64,000 bases of DNA from Pelagibius sp. CAU 1746. Lineage in GTDB: Bacteria > Pseudomonadota > Alphaproteobacteria > Kiloniellales > Kiloniellaceae. The notes beneath the pieces were generated by a model, which was not told the DNA's origin, ran no database searches, and saw only the letters and a program-made list of their open reading frames with translations. Location: the NCBI RefSeq assembly GCF_039839785.1, contig NZ_JBDOQT010000001.1:1240001-1304000 (forward strand), read 5' to 3'. Below, piece by piece: positions 11,127-20,066 of the stretch; position 1 is the first letter of the stretch, and the number at the start of each line of letters is the position of its first letter. The position numbers were made by a program, and so were the translations under genes.

Positions 11127-12379
11127 GCGTTCAGGTCACGCGGCTGCCCTCCGGCCTCACGGTCGCCACCGACTCCATGCCGGGCGCGGCGACGGTTTCG
11201 CTGGGCGCCTGGGTCGGCGCCGGCACGCGCCACGAGACCGCGGAGCTGAACGGCATCGCCCATCTGCTGGAGCACATGGTGTTCAAGGGCACCGCGCGCC
11301 GCTCGGCCCAGGACATCGCAGTGGAGATCGAGGCCGTGGGCGGCCACCTCAACGCCTACACCAGCCGCGAGAACACCGCCTTCTACGCCAAGGTGCTGTC
11401 CGAGGATGCGCCCCTGGCCCTCGACATCATCGCCGACATCCTGCAGCACTCCACCTTTCTGGAGGAGGAACTGGAGCGCGAGCGCGCGGTGGTGCTGCAG
11501 GAGATCGGTCAGGCCTACGACACGCCCGACGACATCGTCTTCGACCACTTCCAGGAAACCGCCTATCCGGACCAGGCGGTCGGCCGCCCGGTGCTGGGCG
11601 AAAGCCGCACGGTCAGCGCCCTCAAGCGCGATTCTCTCTGGGACTATCTGCGCGGCCACTACGGCCCGCAGCAGACGGTGGTGGCCGCCGCCGGCCGGGT
11701 CGAGCACGACCGCTTCGTCGACCTGGTGGCCGGGGCCTTCACCCACGAGGGCTTCCAGAGCAACGGCGCGACCGATCCCGCCGACTACCGCGGCGGCGAC
11801 CGCCGCGAGGAGCGCGACCTGGAGCAGGTCCACCTGCTGCTCGGCTTCGACGGCGTCGGCTACCTGGACGACGATTACTACGCCATGAACCTGCTCTCCA
11901 TGCTGTTCGGCGGCGGCATGTCCTCGCGGCTGTTCCAGGAGGTGCGCGAGAAGCGCGGCCTGGTTTACTCGATCTATTCCTTCCATTCCGCTTTCGTCGA
12001 CGGCGGCATCTTCGGTCTCTACGCCGGCACCGGCGGCCGCGAGGTCGCGGAGCTGGTTCCCGTGGTCTGCGGCGAGCTGGCGAAGCTGACCGAGGGCGTA
12101 TCCCAGGAAGAGGTGGAGCGCGCCCGCGCCCAGGTGCGCGCGTCCCTGCTGATGAGCCGCGAGCGTTCCAGCTCGCGCGCCGAGCAGTTGGCGCAGCAGA
12201 TCCTGATCTACGGCCGCCCGCAGCCGCTGGACGAGGTGTTGGAGAAGATCGCCGCGGTCGGGCGCGATGATATGGCGCGCGTCGCCGGGCGCCTGCTGAC
12301 CAGCCGCCCCACCGTCACCGCCATCGGCCCCCTGGCGCACCTGGAAAGCGCCGAGGGGATTGCCGCGCGCTTCGGCTGA
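11123..12379 (+). CDS. M16 family metallopeptidase (mitochondrial processing peptidase-like)
   Basis: A 418-residue zinc peptidase of the pitrilysin/MPP-beta type. The inverted zinc motif HxxEH is His47-x-x-Glu50-His51 (NGIAHLLEHMVFKGT). The distal zinc glutamate region ERERAVVLQEIGQAYDTPDD follows near residues 115-137. The C-terminal half has the second M16 fold with LLSMLFGGGMSSRLFQEVREKRGLVYSIYS, a hallmark of this subgroup. There is no signal peptide, so it is probably cytosolic. The thrC-M16 peptidase-acetyltransferase order is common in alphaproteobacteria. Its physiological substrate is not known. Confidence 0.94.
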   Translation: MSVQVTRLPSGLTVATDSMPGAATVSLGAWVGAGTRHETAELNGIAHLLEHMVFKGTARRSAQDIAVEIEAVGGHLNAYTSRENTAFYAKVLSEDAPLALDIIADILQHSTFLEEELERERAVVLQEIGQAYDTPDDIVFDHFQETAYPDQAVGRPVLGESRTVSALKRDSLWDYLRGHYGPQQTVVAAAGRVEHDRFVDLVAGAFTHEGFQSNGATDPADYRGGDRREERDLEQVHLLLGFDGVGYLDDDYYAMNLLSMLFGGGMSSRLFQEVREKRGLVYSIYSFHSAFVDGGIFGLYAGTGGREVAELVPVVCGELAKLTEGVSQEEVERARAQVRASLLMSRERSSSRAEQLAQQILIYGRPQPLDEVLEKIAAVGRDDMARVAGRLLTSRPTVTAIGPLAHLESAEGIAARFG

Positions 12380-12395
12380 GGGACGGGGGCGGGCC

Positions 12396-12983
12396 ATGCT
12401 GTTCACCGTCTTCCGGGGTGAAAGTCCGCAGGCCATCCGTCTCGAAGGGACGCGCGTCTACCTGGTGCCGCCGCGCATGAGCGATTGGAAGGCCTGGGCG
12501 GCTCTGCGCGAGCAGAGCCGCGATTTCCTGACGCCCTGGGAGCCGACCTGGCCGCACGACGCCCTGGGCCGTCATGCCTTCCGCCGCCGCCTGCGCGCCT
12601 ATAACCAGGAATGGCGCCAGGGCACCGGCTTCAGTTTTCTGGTCCACCGCCTTTCCGACAACGTCCTCATGGGCGGCATCACCCTCTCCAACGTACGCCG
12701 CGGCGTCGCCCAGGCGGCCAGCCTGGGCTACTGGATCGGCGAGCGTTTCGCCCGGCAGGGCTTCATGACCGAGGCGGTCTGCGCCGTCATCGAGTTCTCT
12801 TTCGAGGAACTGGCCCTGCACCGGGTGGAGGCCGCCTGCCTGCCGCAGAACGACGCCAGCCGCAGCCTGCTGCTGAAGGTCGGCTTCCGGCAGGAGGGCT
12901 ACGCCCGCCAGTACCTGCGCATCAACGGCAAGTGGCAGGACCACCTGCTGTTTGAAATGCTGCGCGACGACCCCAGGTTATAG
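12396..12983 (+). CDS. GNAT acetyltransferase, RimJ-like
   Basis: A 195-residue GCN5-related N-acetyltransferase resembling RimJ, which acetylates the N-terminal alanine of ribosomal protein S5. Visible elements are an N-terminal substrate region (LTPWEPTWPHD), the strand LMGGITLSNVRRG, an acetyl-CoA loop region around IGERFARQGFMTEAV, and the C-terminal LHRVEAACLPQNDASRSLLLKVGFRQEGYARQYL, which is highly typical of RimJ/RimL. ATG 12396 is 16 bases downstream of the M16 stop. The substrate is inferred from subfamily similarity only. Confidence 0.88.
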   Translation: MLFTVFRGESPQAIRLEGTRVYLVPPRMSDWKAWAALREQSRDFLTPWEPTWPHDALGRHAFRRRLRAYNQEWRQGTGFSFLVHRLSDNVLMGGITLSNVRRGVAQAASLGYWIGERFARQGFMTEAVCAVIEFSFEELALHRVEAACLPQNDASRSLLLKVGFRQEGYARQYLRINGKWQDHLLFEMLRDDPRL

Positions 12984-13045
12984 GCTCTGGCTAACAAACG
13001 CCGCCCTCTCGGTCGGGCGGGTTGGCGAAGAAGGAAGGTGTCCCC

Positions 13046-13396
13046 ATGGCCGCACGCGAGCCCGAGGCGTTCAAGGACGCCAGCCACCTCTACGAGGTCG
13101 AGCGCCGGCAATACCACCTGCAACGACCGGGCTTCAGGATCAGCGAGCTGCAGTTGGCGCCGGCGCAGAGCGTGCCTTGGCACAGACACACGAACATCAG
13201 CGACACCTTCTACGTCGTCGAGGGAACGCTTCGGCTGTTTCTCCAGGATCCCAAGGAAGCGGTCGTGCTGGGGCCCGGAGAGAGCTACGTCGTGCCGCCG
13301 AAGCGGCCCCATCTGGTCACCAATGCCGGGTCCGGCTCCATGACGATCCTCATCCTTCAAGGCGTCGGAGAGTACGACTACGTGCCGCTGGTGTGA
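13046..13396 (+). CDS. Small single-domain cupin protein
   Basis: A 116-residue cupin. Motif 1 has PWHRHTNISDTFYVVEGTLRLFL, with metal-ligand histidines and glutamate in the HxH...E pattern. Motif 2 is GPGESYVVPPKRPHLVTNAG. The protein is a lone beta-barrel without a DNA-binding domain, so it is probably a small metal-dependent enzyme or sugar/acid-binding protein; the ligand cannot be told. AAGGAAGG at 13031-13038 sits 7 bases before ATG 13046, which is preferred over the in-frame TTG at 13022. It converges on yqgE with 28 bases between stop codons. Confidence 0.85.
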   Translation: MAAREPEAFKDASHLYEVERRQYHLQRPGFRISELQLAPAQSVPWHRHTNISDTFYVVEGTLRLFLQDPKEAVVLGPGESYVVPPKRPHLVTNAGSGSMTILILQGVGEYDYVPLV

Positions 13397-13424
13397 CCGC
13401 GGGCAGGGGAAGCCGCGACGGTCT

Positions 13425-13988
13425 TCAGGCGTGGCCGGCGTCGCCGGAGAGCATGGAGACGTCGACGCCCAGCTTGGCGATGGCGCGTTCCCACTTGTTG
13501 TCCAGGGACTCGTCGAAGACCAAGTCCTCGTCGGGGGCGACGTGCAGCCAGCCGTTGGCCTGGATCTCGGAATCGAGCTGCCCCGGCCCCCAGCCGGCAT
13601 AACCCAGCGCCAGCAGGCTGCGGCGCGGGCCCTGGCCGTTGGCAATGTCGCGCAGGATGTCCACCGTCGCCGTCAGGGCCACGGCGTCGTCCACCTGCAG
13701 GGTGCTGTCCTGGCGGTACTCGCCGGAATGCAGCACGAAGCCGCGCCCCGATTCCACCGGGCCGCCGAAGTGCACGCGGATTTCCTCGTCGATGGTCGGC
13801 GGGCCGATGCCGAGCTGGGCCAGCAGGTCGGGGAAGGTGATGGCCCCAACCAGGCGGTTGATGACCAGCCCCATGGCGCCTTCGGGGTGGTGGGCGCAGA
13901 CGTAGATGACGCTGCGCGCAAAGCGGGAATCGCGCATCCCGGGCATGGCGATCAGCAGCTTGCCGGTCAGATATTCTTCGTCCTGCAT
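13425..13988 (-). CDS. yqgE: YqgE/AlgH family protein (UPF0301)
   Basis: A 187-residue protein of the YqgE/AlgH family. Signatures are GKLLIAMPGMRDSRFARSVIYVCAHHPEGAMGLVINR at the N-terminus, FGGPVESGRGFVLHS in the middle, and LGYAGWGPGQLDSEIQANGWL near residues 129-149. The domain is compact and soluble, with no signal peptide. The family is widespread and has been linked to alginate regulation in pseudomonads, but its molecular function is unclear. It is divergent from the DsbD-like gene. Confidence 0.94.
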   Translation of the reverse strand: MQDEEYLTGKLLIAMPGMRDSRFARSVIYVCAHHPEGAMGLVINRLVGAITFPDLLAQLGIGPPTIDEEIRVHFGGPVESGRGFVLHSGEYRQDSTLQVDDAVALTATVDILRDIANGQGPRRSLLALGYAGWGPGQLDSEIQANGWLHVAPDEDLVFDESLDNKWERAIAKLGVDVSMLSGDAGHA

Positions 13989-14181
13989 GATCTAGGAATC
14001 TAGCGGTCCGGCGCGGTCCCCACAATGGCTGCGGCGGTGTTTTTTCGGATGCCCGGCAGCCGGCGGCATCGTGCCGCGGGAGACCGGGGCTTTCCGGCGG
14101 GCGACAGGGGGTATAGTGGCCTCACACGATGTCGTGAAACCGCGGGGGGCGGGGCTGGATATTCCTGCCGCAGCCGTCTAT

Positions 14182-16380
14182 ATGCCGGAGGTCGGGTCCT
14201 TTCTTCCATGGAAGCGATTTTTGCTTAAGCGCTTGAAACATAATGTCTTTGCTGCCGGCTTCCTCGCCCTGGCGGCGCTGCCCCTGGTGCCCCAGAGCGG
14301 CTTCGGCGCGGCCAGCGGCTGGGCCGAGGAGGAGCAGGGCCGCCTGCGCCTGATCAGCGCCCAGCAGTCGCTGGCCGGCGCGGCCGTCGATCTGGGCCTG
14401 GAGTTCGACCTGCAGCCGGGCTGGAAGATCTACTGGCGCACGCCGGGCGACGCCGGGCTGCCGCCGCGGGCCGACTGGAGCGGTTCCGAGAACCTGAAAC
14501 AGGCGGAGATCGCCTGGCCGGTGCCGCACCGCTTCTCCCTCTTCGGACTGGAGACCTTCGGCTATGGCGACCAGATCGTGCTGCCGGTCCGGGCTGTCGC
14601 CGAGCGCCCGGGCGAGGCGCTGAAGCTGCGCGCCAAGGTCGACTACCTGCTCTGCGAAGACATCTGCATTCCCTATACGGCCGACCTCAGCCTCGATCTG
14701 CCGGCCGGCGACGGCGCGCGCGCGCCGCAGGCCTTCCTCATCGAGAGCTTCCGCGGCCAGGTGCCGGGCCTGGGCGCCGAGCGCGGGCTGGGCATCACCA
14801 ACGTGGCGCTGCGCGGGTCGCTGGAACGGCCGCTGCTGCAGGTGACCGTGCGCTCGGAGCAGCCCTTCCAGGCGCCGGACCTGCTGGTCGAGGGCCCGCC
14901 GGGCTTCGTCTTCGGCGTGCCGGAGGTGAGCCTCAGCGACGGCGGCAGGCAGGCGACGCTGAACGTCGCGGCCACCACCGTGCTGCCCGACAGGGTGCTG
15001 GAGGGCAAGTCCGTCACCGTGACCGTGACCGACGGGCTGCGCGGCATCGAAAAAGAGGCCGTGGCCCGGTTTCAGACGCCGCCCGTGCCTCCGGCGCCCG
15101 ATTTCGCGACCCTGGCCGGCCTCCTGGGTCTGGCCCTGCTCGGCGGCCTGATCCTCAACTTGATGCCCTGCGTGCTGCCGGTGCTCTCCATCAAGCTGCT
15201 CTCGGTGGTGCAGCAGGGCGGGCGCGAAGGCGGCGCCGTACGCCTCAGCTTCCTGGCCTCGGCGGCGGGCGTCGTCTTCTCCTTCCTGGTGCTGGCCAGC
15301 CTGCTGGTCGGGCTGAAGGCGGCCGGCCTGGCGGTCGGCTGGGGTATCCAGTTCCAGCAGCCGCTGTTCCTCAGCGCCCTGGCCCTCGTCATGACGCTCT
15401 TCGCCTGCAATCTGCTGGGCTTCTTCGAGGTGCCGCTCCCCGGCTTCGTCGGCCGCCTGGCCGCGAAAGGGACGGGTGAGGGCGCGGACCGCAGCCTTTT
15501 GGGCAACTTCGCCACCGGTGTTCTGGCAACCCTGCTGGCGACGCCCTGCTCGGCGCCCTTCCTCGGCACTTCCGTCGGCTTCGCCCTGTCGCGCGGGGCG
15601 CTGGAGATCTACCTCATCTTCACCGCCCTCGGCCTCGGCCTGGCGCTGCCTTACCTGCTGGTCGCCGCCGCGCCGCGGCTGGTGTCCTGGCTGCCGCGCC
15701 CGGGTCACTGGATGGTGACCCTGCGCCGCATCCTGGGGCTGCTGCTGGCGGCCACCGCGGTGTGGCTGCTCAGCGTGCTGGCCGCCCAGGTCGGCCTGCC
15801 GGCGGCGGCGCTGACCGGCGGGCTGCTGCTCGGCCTGGGCCTGGTGCTGTGGCAGGGCCGGAAGCTGTCGCCGCGCAACGGTCTCGCGACCTCGGCACTG
15901 GCGGCCGTGCTGGCCTTGGCCGCCTTCGCGCTGCCGGCGGGACTCGGCGGCGGTCTTCCGGACGGGCCCGCGCCGCGGCAGGCGACTGCCGGCGACCCTG
16001 CCTGGCGGGCGCTGGATGCGGCCGCCATCCCGGGGCTGGTGGCCGAGGGGCGGGTGGTTTTCGTCGACGTTACCGCCGACTGGTGCATCACCTGTCAGGT
16101 GAACAAGAAGCTGGTGCTGGACAGCGACGGCATCACCGCCCTGCTGACCGACCCCTCCGTGGTGCGGATGCGCGGCGATTGGACCCTGCCGAGCGAGGCC
16201 ATTTCGGACTACCTGGCCGGGTTCGGGCGCTACGGCATTCCCTTCAATGCCGTCTACGGTCCCGGCGCGCCGGAAGGGTTGGCTCTGCCGGAACTGCTGA
16301 GCCAGGAGGCGGTCGCGGCGGCCTTCAGGCAGGTTCGCAGCGCCGAAACCGCCGCCCGCGCCCCGCAAGCCTTGGAATAG
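14182..16380 (+). CDS. DsbD/ScsB-like transmembrane thiol:disulfide reductase
   Basis: A 732-residue protein that carries reducing equivalents from cytoplasmic thioredoxin across the membrane to periplasmic disulfides. A signal-like segment at about 15-40 precedes a periplasmic N-terminal domain with the pair Cys158/Cys162 (LLCEDICIP). The central DsbD membrane domain (about 310-580, eight or more helices) has its redox cysteines at Cys330 (NLMPCVLPVLS) and Cys456 (ATPCSAPFLG). A C-terminal periplasmic thioredoxin domain has the active site Cys635-Ile-Thr-Cys638 (ADWCITCQVNKK). All three cysteine pairs are intact. The long N-terminal domain is closer to ScsB (suppressor of copper sensitivity) than to E. 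coli DsbD. ATG 14182 has no strong Shine-Dalgarno sequence, so the start is uncertain by up to about 20 codons. Confidence 0.92.
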   Translation: MPEVGSFLPWKRFLLKRLKHNVFAAGFLALAALPLVPQSGFGAASGWAEEEQGRLRLISAQQSLAGAAVDLGLEFDLQPGWKIYWRTPGDAGLPPRADWSGSENLKQAEIAWPVPHRFSLFGLETFGYGDQIVLPVRAVAERPGEALKLRAKVDYLLCEDICIPYTADLSLDLPAGDGARAPQAFLIESFRGQVPGLGAERGLGITNVALRGSLERPLLQVTVRSEQPFQAPDLLVEGPPGFVFGVPEVSLSDGGRQATLNVAATTVLPDRVLEGKSVTVTVTDGLRGIEKEAVARFQTPPVPPAPDFATLAGLLGLALLGGLILNLMPCVLPVLSIKLLSVVQQGGREGGAVRLSFLASAAGVVFSFLVLASLLVGLKAAGLAVGWGIQFQQPLFLSALALVMTLFACNLLGFFEVPLPGFVGRLAAKGTGEGADRSLLGNFATGVLATLLATPCSAPFLGTSVGFALSRGALEIYLIFTALGLGLALPYLLVAAAPRLVSWLPRPGHWMVTLRRILGLLLAATAVWLLSVLAAQVGLPAAALTGGLLLGLGLVLWQGRKLSPRNGLATSALAAVLALAAFALPAGLGGGLPDGPAPRQATAGDPAWRALDAAAIPGLVAEGRVVFVDVTADWCITCQVNKKLVLDSDGITALLTDPSVVRMRGDWTLPSEAISDYLAGFGRYGIPFNAVYGPGAPEGLALPELLSQEAVAAAFRQVRSAETAARAPQALE

Positions 16381-16404
16381 CACCGGTGCCGCTCTATGTT
16401 TCTG

Positions 16405-16431
16405 ACCGGTGCCGGAGGCTCCGGCGCCGGT
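16405..16431 (+). terminator. Long GC-rich stem-loop downstream of the DsbD-like gene
   Basis: A 12-bp stem (16405-16416 with 16420-16431, one G-T wobble) closes a GGC loop 24 bases after the stop codon. It is followed by AGTCTAAAG rather than a U-run, so it may be a weak or Rho-assisted terminator. A second small hairpin (GGGGCC-TCC-GGCCCC, 16442-16456) follows in the leader of the peroxiredoxin gene. Confidence 0.45.
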
Positions 16432-16520
16432 AGTCTAAAGAGGGGCCTCCGGCCCCGCTATCCGAGAGACAGAGCTCCCCCGACTGGGTAGGGGGCGGAA
16501 ATTTCAGGGGACATCTCACC

Positions 16521-17003
16521 ATGACGATTCAGGTTGGCGACCGCATTCCCAGCGCGACCCTGCGCTACAAGACCGACGACGGCATCCAGACGATCACCAC
16601 CGACGAGATTTTCAACGGCAAGAAGGTGGTGCTTTTCTCCCTGCCGGGCGCTTTCACCCCGACCTGCTCGGCCAAGCACCTGCCGGGGTTTGTCGACAAG
16701 GCAGGCGACTTCAAGGGCAAGGGCGTCGACAGCATCGTCTGCATGTCGGTGAACGATGCCTTCGTCATGGACGCCTGGGGCAAGGATCAGAATGTCGGCG
16801 ACAAGGTTCAGTTGCTGGCCGACGGCAACGGCGACTTCGCCAAGGCCCTGGGGCTGGAGCTGGACGCCACCGGCGTCGGCCTGGGCATTCGCGCCCAGCG
16901 CTTTGCCATGGTCGTCGATGACGGTGTGGTGAAGACGCTGAATGTCGAAGAGCCCGGCGCTTTCGAGGTCTCCAGCGCCGAGGCCGTCCTGGCCGCGCTG
17001 TAA
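16521..17003 (+). CDS. Peroxiredoxin, Prx5-type
   Basis: A 160-residue thiol peroxidase that reduces hydrogen peroxide and organic peroxides. The peroxidatic cysteine is Cys49 in PGAFTPTCSAKHLPG, the signature of the Prx5/PMP20 group. A second cysteine, Cys74 (IVCMSVND), is also typical of this branch. No glutaredoxin domain is fused, so an external glutathione or glutaredoxin donor is likely. ATG 16521 follows a CAGGGGA Shine-Dalgarno. The gene converges on rnhA and is separated from it by a clear terminator. Confidence 0.95.
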   Translation: MTIQVGDRIPSATLRYKTDDGIQTITTDEIFNGKKVVLFSLPGAFTPTCSAKHLPGFVDKAGDFKGKGVDSIVCMSVNDAFVMDAWGKDQNVGDKVQLLADGNGDFAKALGLELDATGVGLGIRAQRFAMVVDDGVVKTLNVEEPGAFEVSSAEAVLAAL

Positions 17004-17026
17004 CGCGCGCTTCCGGCGAAAGGTCG

Positions 17027-17064
17027 AACGGCCGCTTCCCTACCATCCGGGGAGCGGCCGTTTT
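17027..17064 (+). terminator. Rho-independent terminator after the peroxiredoxin gene
   Basis: AACGGCCGCTTCCC (17027-17040) pairs with GGGGAGCGGCCGTT (about 17049-17062) with one mismatch around a loop of about 8 bases, followed by TTTT on the plus strand. It lies between the convergent peroxiredoxin and rnhA stops and could serve both, though the T-run favours the plus strand. Confidence 0.75.
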
Positions 17065-17068
17065 CCGT

Positions 17069-17518
17069 TCAGCGCACGCTGTCCACGCCGGCGCGGGCCA
17101 GGGCGTCGGCGCGTTCGTTCTCGGGATGGCCGGCGTGGCCCTTGACCCAGTGCCAAGCCACGTCGTGGCGTTCCAGCGCCTTTTCCAGGCGCTGCCAGAG
17201 ATCGACGTTCTTCACCGGCTTCTTCGCCGCCGTCTTCCAGCCGTTGCGCTTCCAGCCGTGGATCCACTTGGTGATGCCGTCGCGCAGGTAGGTGCTGTCG
17301 GTGTGCAAGTCGACCGCCGAGGGGCGCTTCAGGGCTTCCAGGGCCTGGATCGCCGCCATCATCTCCATGCGGTTGTTGGTGGTCGACTTGTCGCCGCCGC
17401 TCAACTCCTTCTCCACGCTGTCGTAGCGCAGAACGGCGCCCCAGCCGCCGGGGCCGGGGTTGCCCGAGCAGGCGCCGTCGGTGAAGATTTCCACCCGCTT
17501 TGCCGAAGCGCCGGGCAT
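17069..17518 (-). CDS. rnhA: Ribonuclease HI
   Basis: Degrades the RNA strand of RNA-DNA hybrids. The 149-residue length is normal. The four catalytic acids are all present: Asp14 ([17 protein letters not shown]), Glu52 (NNRMEMMAA), Asp74 ([11 protein letters not shown]) and Asp138 (NERADALA), along with the conserved His128 (VKGHAGH). The basic handle region [17 protein letters not shown] is intact. Its ATG overlaps the thrB stop (TGATG), so the two are translationally coupled. RNase HII (rnhB) is encoded at 45.3-46.0 kb. Confidence 0.97.
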   Translation of the reverse strand: MPGASAKRVEIFTDGACSGNPGPGGWGAVLRYDSVEKELSGGDKSTTNNRMEMMAAIQALEALKRPSAVDLHTDSTYLRDGITKWIHGWKRNGWKTAAKKPVKNVDLWQRLEKALERHDVAWHWVKGHAGHPENERADALARAGVDSVR

Positions 17519-18483
17519 CAAAGATCCAGTCCGTAGGCGCCGGGGCCGCGGACTTCCTGATGGAATTTCAACTTGTGCCAGTACTCCATGGGGTCCTTGG
17601 GTTTCACGAAGGCACCCTCGGGGTGGTTCAGCCAGTCGTAGAGCCGGGTCAGCAGGAAGCGCAGGGCCGAGCCGCGCGCCAGCAGCGGCAAGGCCGCCAG
17701 CTCTTCCCCGGAGAAGGGCCGTTCGCGGCTGTAGTTCTGCAGCATCAGGCGCGCCTTGGTGACGTTGAAGGCCTTGTCCTGCTCGAAACACCACGCATTG
17801 AGGCAGATCGCCAGGTCATAGGCGAAGAAGTCGTTGCAGGCGAAGTAGAAGTCGATGAGCCCGGTCAGCTTCTCGTGGCGGAAGAAGACGTTGTCGGGAA
17901 AGAGGTCGGCGTGGATGACGCCGGCGGGAAGGTCGCCGGGCCAGTTGGTCTCCAGGTGGTCCAGTTCCCGCCCCAGCGCCTCGGCGAGGCCGGGCCGCAC
18001 CTCGTCGGCGCGGTCCTGGCAGGCCTCCAGAAGCGGGCGCCAGCCGGTCACGGAAAGCGCGTTCTCGCGCCGCAGCCCGAAGTCGGCGCCGGCCAGGTGC
18101 ATCCGCGCCATGGCTCCGCCCAAGGCGGCGCAGTGAAAGGTTTGGATGCGCCGCGGCCACAGCCCCTCCAGGAAGGAGATCAGGGCCGCCGGCCGTCCGC
18201 AGAGCTGGCGCAGGGCCTTGCCGTCGCGGCCATGCAGCGGCACCGGACAGTCGATGCCGCGCCCGGCCAGGTGTTCCATCAGGCCCAGGAAGAACGGCAG
18301 GTCGGCCGCGTCCACGCGCTTCTCGTAGAGCGTCAGGATGTAGTTGCCGCTTTCGGTCTGCAGCAGGTAGTTGGAATTCTCCACCCCTTCGGCGATGCCC
18401 TTGAACGACAGCACTTCGCCCAGGCCGTAGTCGGCGGCGAAGCTCTCGATCTCTTCGGCGGAAACTTCGGTATAGACGGCCAT
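17518..18483 (-). CDS. thrB: Homoserine kinase (ThrB, aminoglycoside-kinase fold)
   Basis: A 321-residue kinase that phosphorylates homoserine, providing the substrate of the threonine synthase encoded at 9.7 kb. It belongs to the choline/aminoglycoside phosphotransferase-like form found in alphaproteobacteria, not the GHMP form of enterobacteria. Evidence is the N-terminal [23 protein letters not shown], the nucleotide region [11 protein letters not shown], the Brenner-type catalytic motif [14 protein letters not shown], and [29 protein letters not shown]. It lies between ispH and rnhA on the same strand, an order common in alphaproteobacteria. Confidence 0.95.
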   Translation of the reverse strand: MAVYTEVSAEEIESFAADYGLGEVLSFKGIAEGVENSNYLLQTESGNYILTLYEKRVDAADLPFFLGLMEHLAGRGIDCPVPLHGRDGKALRQLCGRPAALISFLEGLWPRRIQTFHCAALGGAMARMHLAGADFGLRRENALSVTGWRPLLEACQDRADEVRPGLAEALGRELDHLETNWPGDLPAGVIHADLFPDNVFFRHEKLTGLIDFYFACNDFFAYDLAICLNAWCFEQDKAFNVTKARLMLQNYSRERPFSGEELAALPLLARGSALRFLLTRLYDWLNHPEGAFVKPKDPMEYWHKLKFHQEVRGPGAYGLDL

Positions 18484-18540
18484 GTCTTTGCGGAGGAAGG
18501 GTCGGGAAAGAGGGCGTTCCGGGGGCGATTGTACCGGGCG

Positions 18541-19500
18541 TCAGGCGGAGGCGGTCTTGGCGGTCAGTTCCCGGGGCAGCTTGAAGGTGACGTCCTCGAC
18601 CACGCCGCTGACGTTCTGGAGCTGAACGTCGAAGCGGTCGCGGCAAGCCGCGATGACTTCCTCGACCAGAACCTCCGGCGCCGAGGCGCCGGCGGTCAGT
18701 CCCAGCCGCTGAATCTCGCCCAGGGCCTCCCAGTCGATGTCGGCGGCGCGCTGGACCAGCAGCGACTTGGGGCAGCCCTCGCGGCGCGCGACCTCGACCA
18801 GGCGCTGGGAGTTGGAGGAGTTCGGCGCTCCGACGACCATCAGGGCGTCGCAGTTGCGGGCAATGGCCTTCACCGCTTCCTGGCGGTTGGTCGTCGCGTA
18901 GCAGATGTCTTCCTTCTTGGGGCCGTCGATGGCCGGGAAGCGCCGCCGCAGGGCGGCGATGATCTCTATGGTGTCGTCGACCGACAGGGTGGTCTGGGTG
19001 ATGTAGGCCAGGTTCTCCGGGTCGTCGACCTGCACGCTCTCGGCCTCGTCCACGTTCTCCACCAGCAGGATCGCGCCTTCCTCGACCTGTCCCATGGTGC
19101 CGATGACCTCCGGGTGGCCGGCATGGCCGATCAGCAGGATCTGGCGCCCGACCCGGGCATGGCGCTCGGCCTCGCGGTGGACTTTGCTGACCAGCGGGCA
19201 GGTGGCGTCCAGATAGAAGAGACGGCGCCGCTCGGCCTCGCTGGGCACCTCCTTGGGCACGCCGTGGGCCGAGAAGATCACCGGCACGCCCTCGGGCACC
19301 TCTTCCAGTTCCTCGACGAAGACGGCGCCCTTGGCCTCCAGCGACTCGACCACGAAGCGGTTATGGACGATTTCGTGCCGCACGTAGACGGGCGCGCCGT
19401 AGCGCTCCAGCGCGCGCTCGACGATTTCGATGGCCCGCTCCACGCCGGCGCAAAAGCCCCGGGGATTGGCCAGAAGAACGGTTAGCGGCTTCTTACTCAT
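18541..19500 (-). CDS. ispH: 4-hydroxy-3-methylbut-2-enyl diphosphate reductase
   Basis: Last enzyme of the MEP isoprenoid pathway, converting HMBPP to IPP and DMAPP with an iron-sulfur cluster. The protein has 319 residues. The three cluster cysteines are Cys17 ([13 protein letters not shown]), Cys101 ([13 protein letters not shown]) and Cys200 ([11 protein letters not shown]). Substrate-binding elements [21 protein letters not shown] and [13 protein letters not shown] are intact. Another MEP enzyme, ispE, is encoded at 58.1 kb. ispH is the first gene of the ispH-thrB-rnhA block, with 57 bases before thrB. Confidence 0.98.
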   Translation of the reverse strand: MSKKPLTVLLANPRGFCAGVERAIEIVERALERYGAPVYVRHEIVHNRFVVESLEAKGAVFVEELEEVPEGVPVIFSAHGVPKEVPSEAERRRLFYLDATCPLVSKVHREAERHARVGRQILLIGHAGHPEVIGTMGQVEEGAILLVENVDEAESVQVDDPENLAYITQTTLSVDDTIEIIAALRRRFPAIDGPKKEDICYATTNRQEAVKAIARNCDALMVVGAPNSSNSQRLVEVARREGCPKSLLVQRAADIDWEALGEIQRLGLTAGASAPEVLVEEVIAACRDRFDVQLQNVSGVVEDVTFKLPRELTAKTASA

Positions 19501-19783
19501 CCAAAGGGGTCCCTGTCCTTGGAACGATCCTGGGCAACGGCCCAGCGGTATGGCCCGGCCGGCCTCGGGTCCGCCGAAGCCGCAGGGCCTAGGGTGAGCG
19601 CCTGCAGCCGGTGCCGCAAGGCCTGTTTCGGGCGCCTGCGCCGGGAGGCTCCCCCGTCAGCGCCCCTTGTCCCGGGCCTAGTGCTTCCGTAAAGTCCGCC
19701 CGGCACGAAAAATGGCGCTTCCCGGCGGCTCTCCGGCGCCGCCCGCGGACACTAATACAGCAGGCCAACAGAAGGAAGGCTTC

Positions 19784-20023
19784 ATGGCAGACCCGATTCC
19801 CGCGCAGAAGGAGCCATATAAGGTTTCCGTCGAGGCCGGAAAGAAGTACTTCTGGTGTGCCTGCGGGCGCAGCAGGAATCAGCCTTTCTGCGACGGCTCC
19901 CATGCCGGAACGGGCCTTTCCCCGGTCCCCTATGAGGCGCCGGCCAGCAAAGTCGTGTTTTTCTGCGGCTGCAAGGCGACCGGCAGGCAGCCGTTCTGCG
20001 ACGGCAGCCACTCCCGGCTCTGA
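19784..20023 (+). CDS. Dual CDGSH iron-sulfur domain protein
   Basis: A 79-residue protein with two CDGSH-type [2Fe-2S] binding motifs: Cys25, Cys27, Cys36 and His40 (CACGRSRNQPFCDGSH), and Cys61, Cys63, Cys72 and His76 (CGCKATGRQPFCDGSH). The 3Cys-1His ligand pattern is complete in both. Bacterial two-motif versions of this length are common, but their redox partners are unknown. GAAGGAAGG at 19771-19779 sits just before ATG 19784. It is divergent from ispH and followed on the same strand by a lipoprotein gene 43 bases on. Confidence 0.92.
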   Translation: MADPIPAQKEPYKVSVEAGKKYFWCACGRSRNQPFCDGSHAGTGLSPVPYEAPASKVVFFCGCKATGRQPFCDGSHSRL

Positions 20024-20066
20024 CCGGCCGACCCGCACCCAGGACCCTGCGATAGAGCGAGCCTCC

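Noticed and set aside
16521-19500. Possible genomic island around the thiol and redox genes
   Set aside because: Gene content and base composition match the surrounding core region, and no integrase, tRNA target or repeats bracket it.
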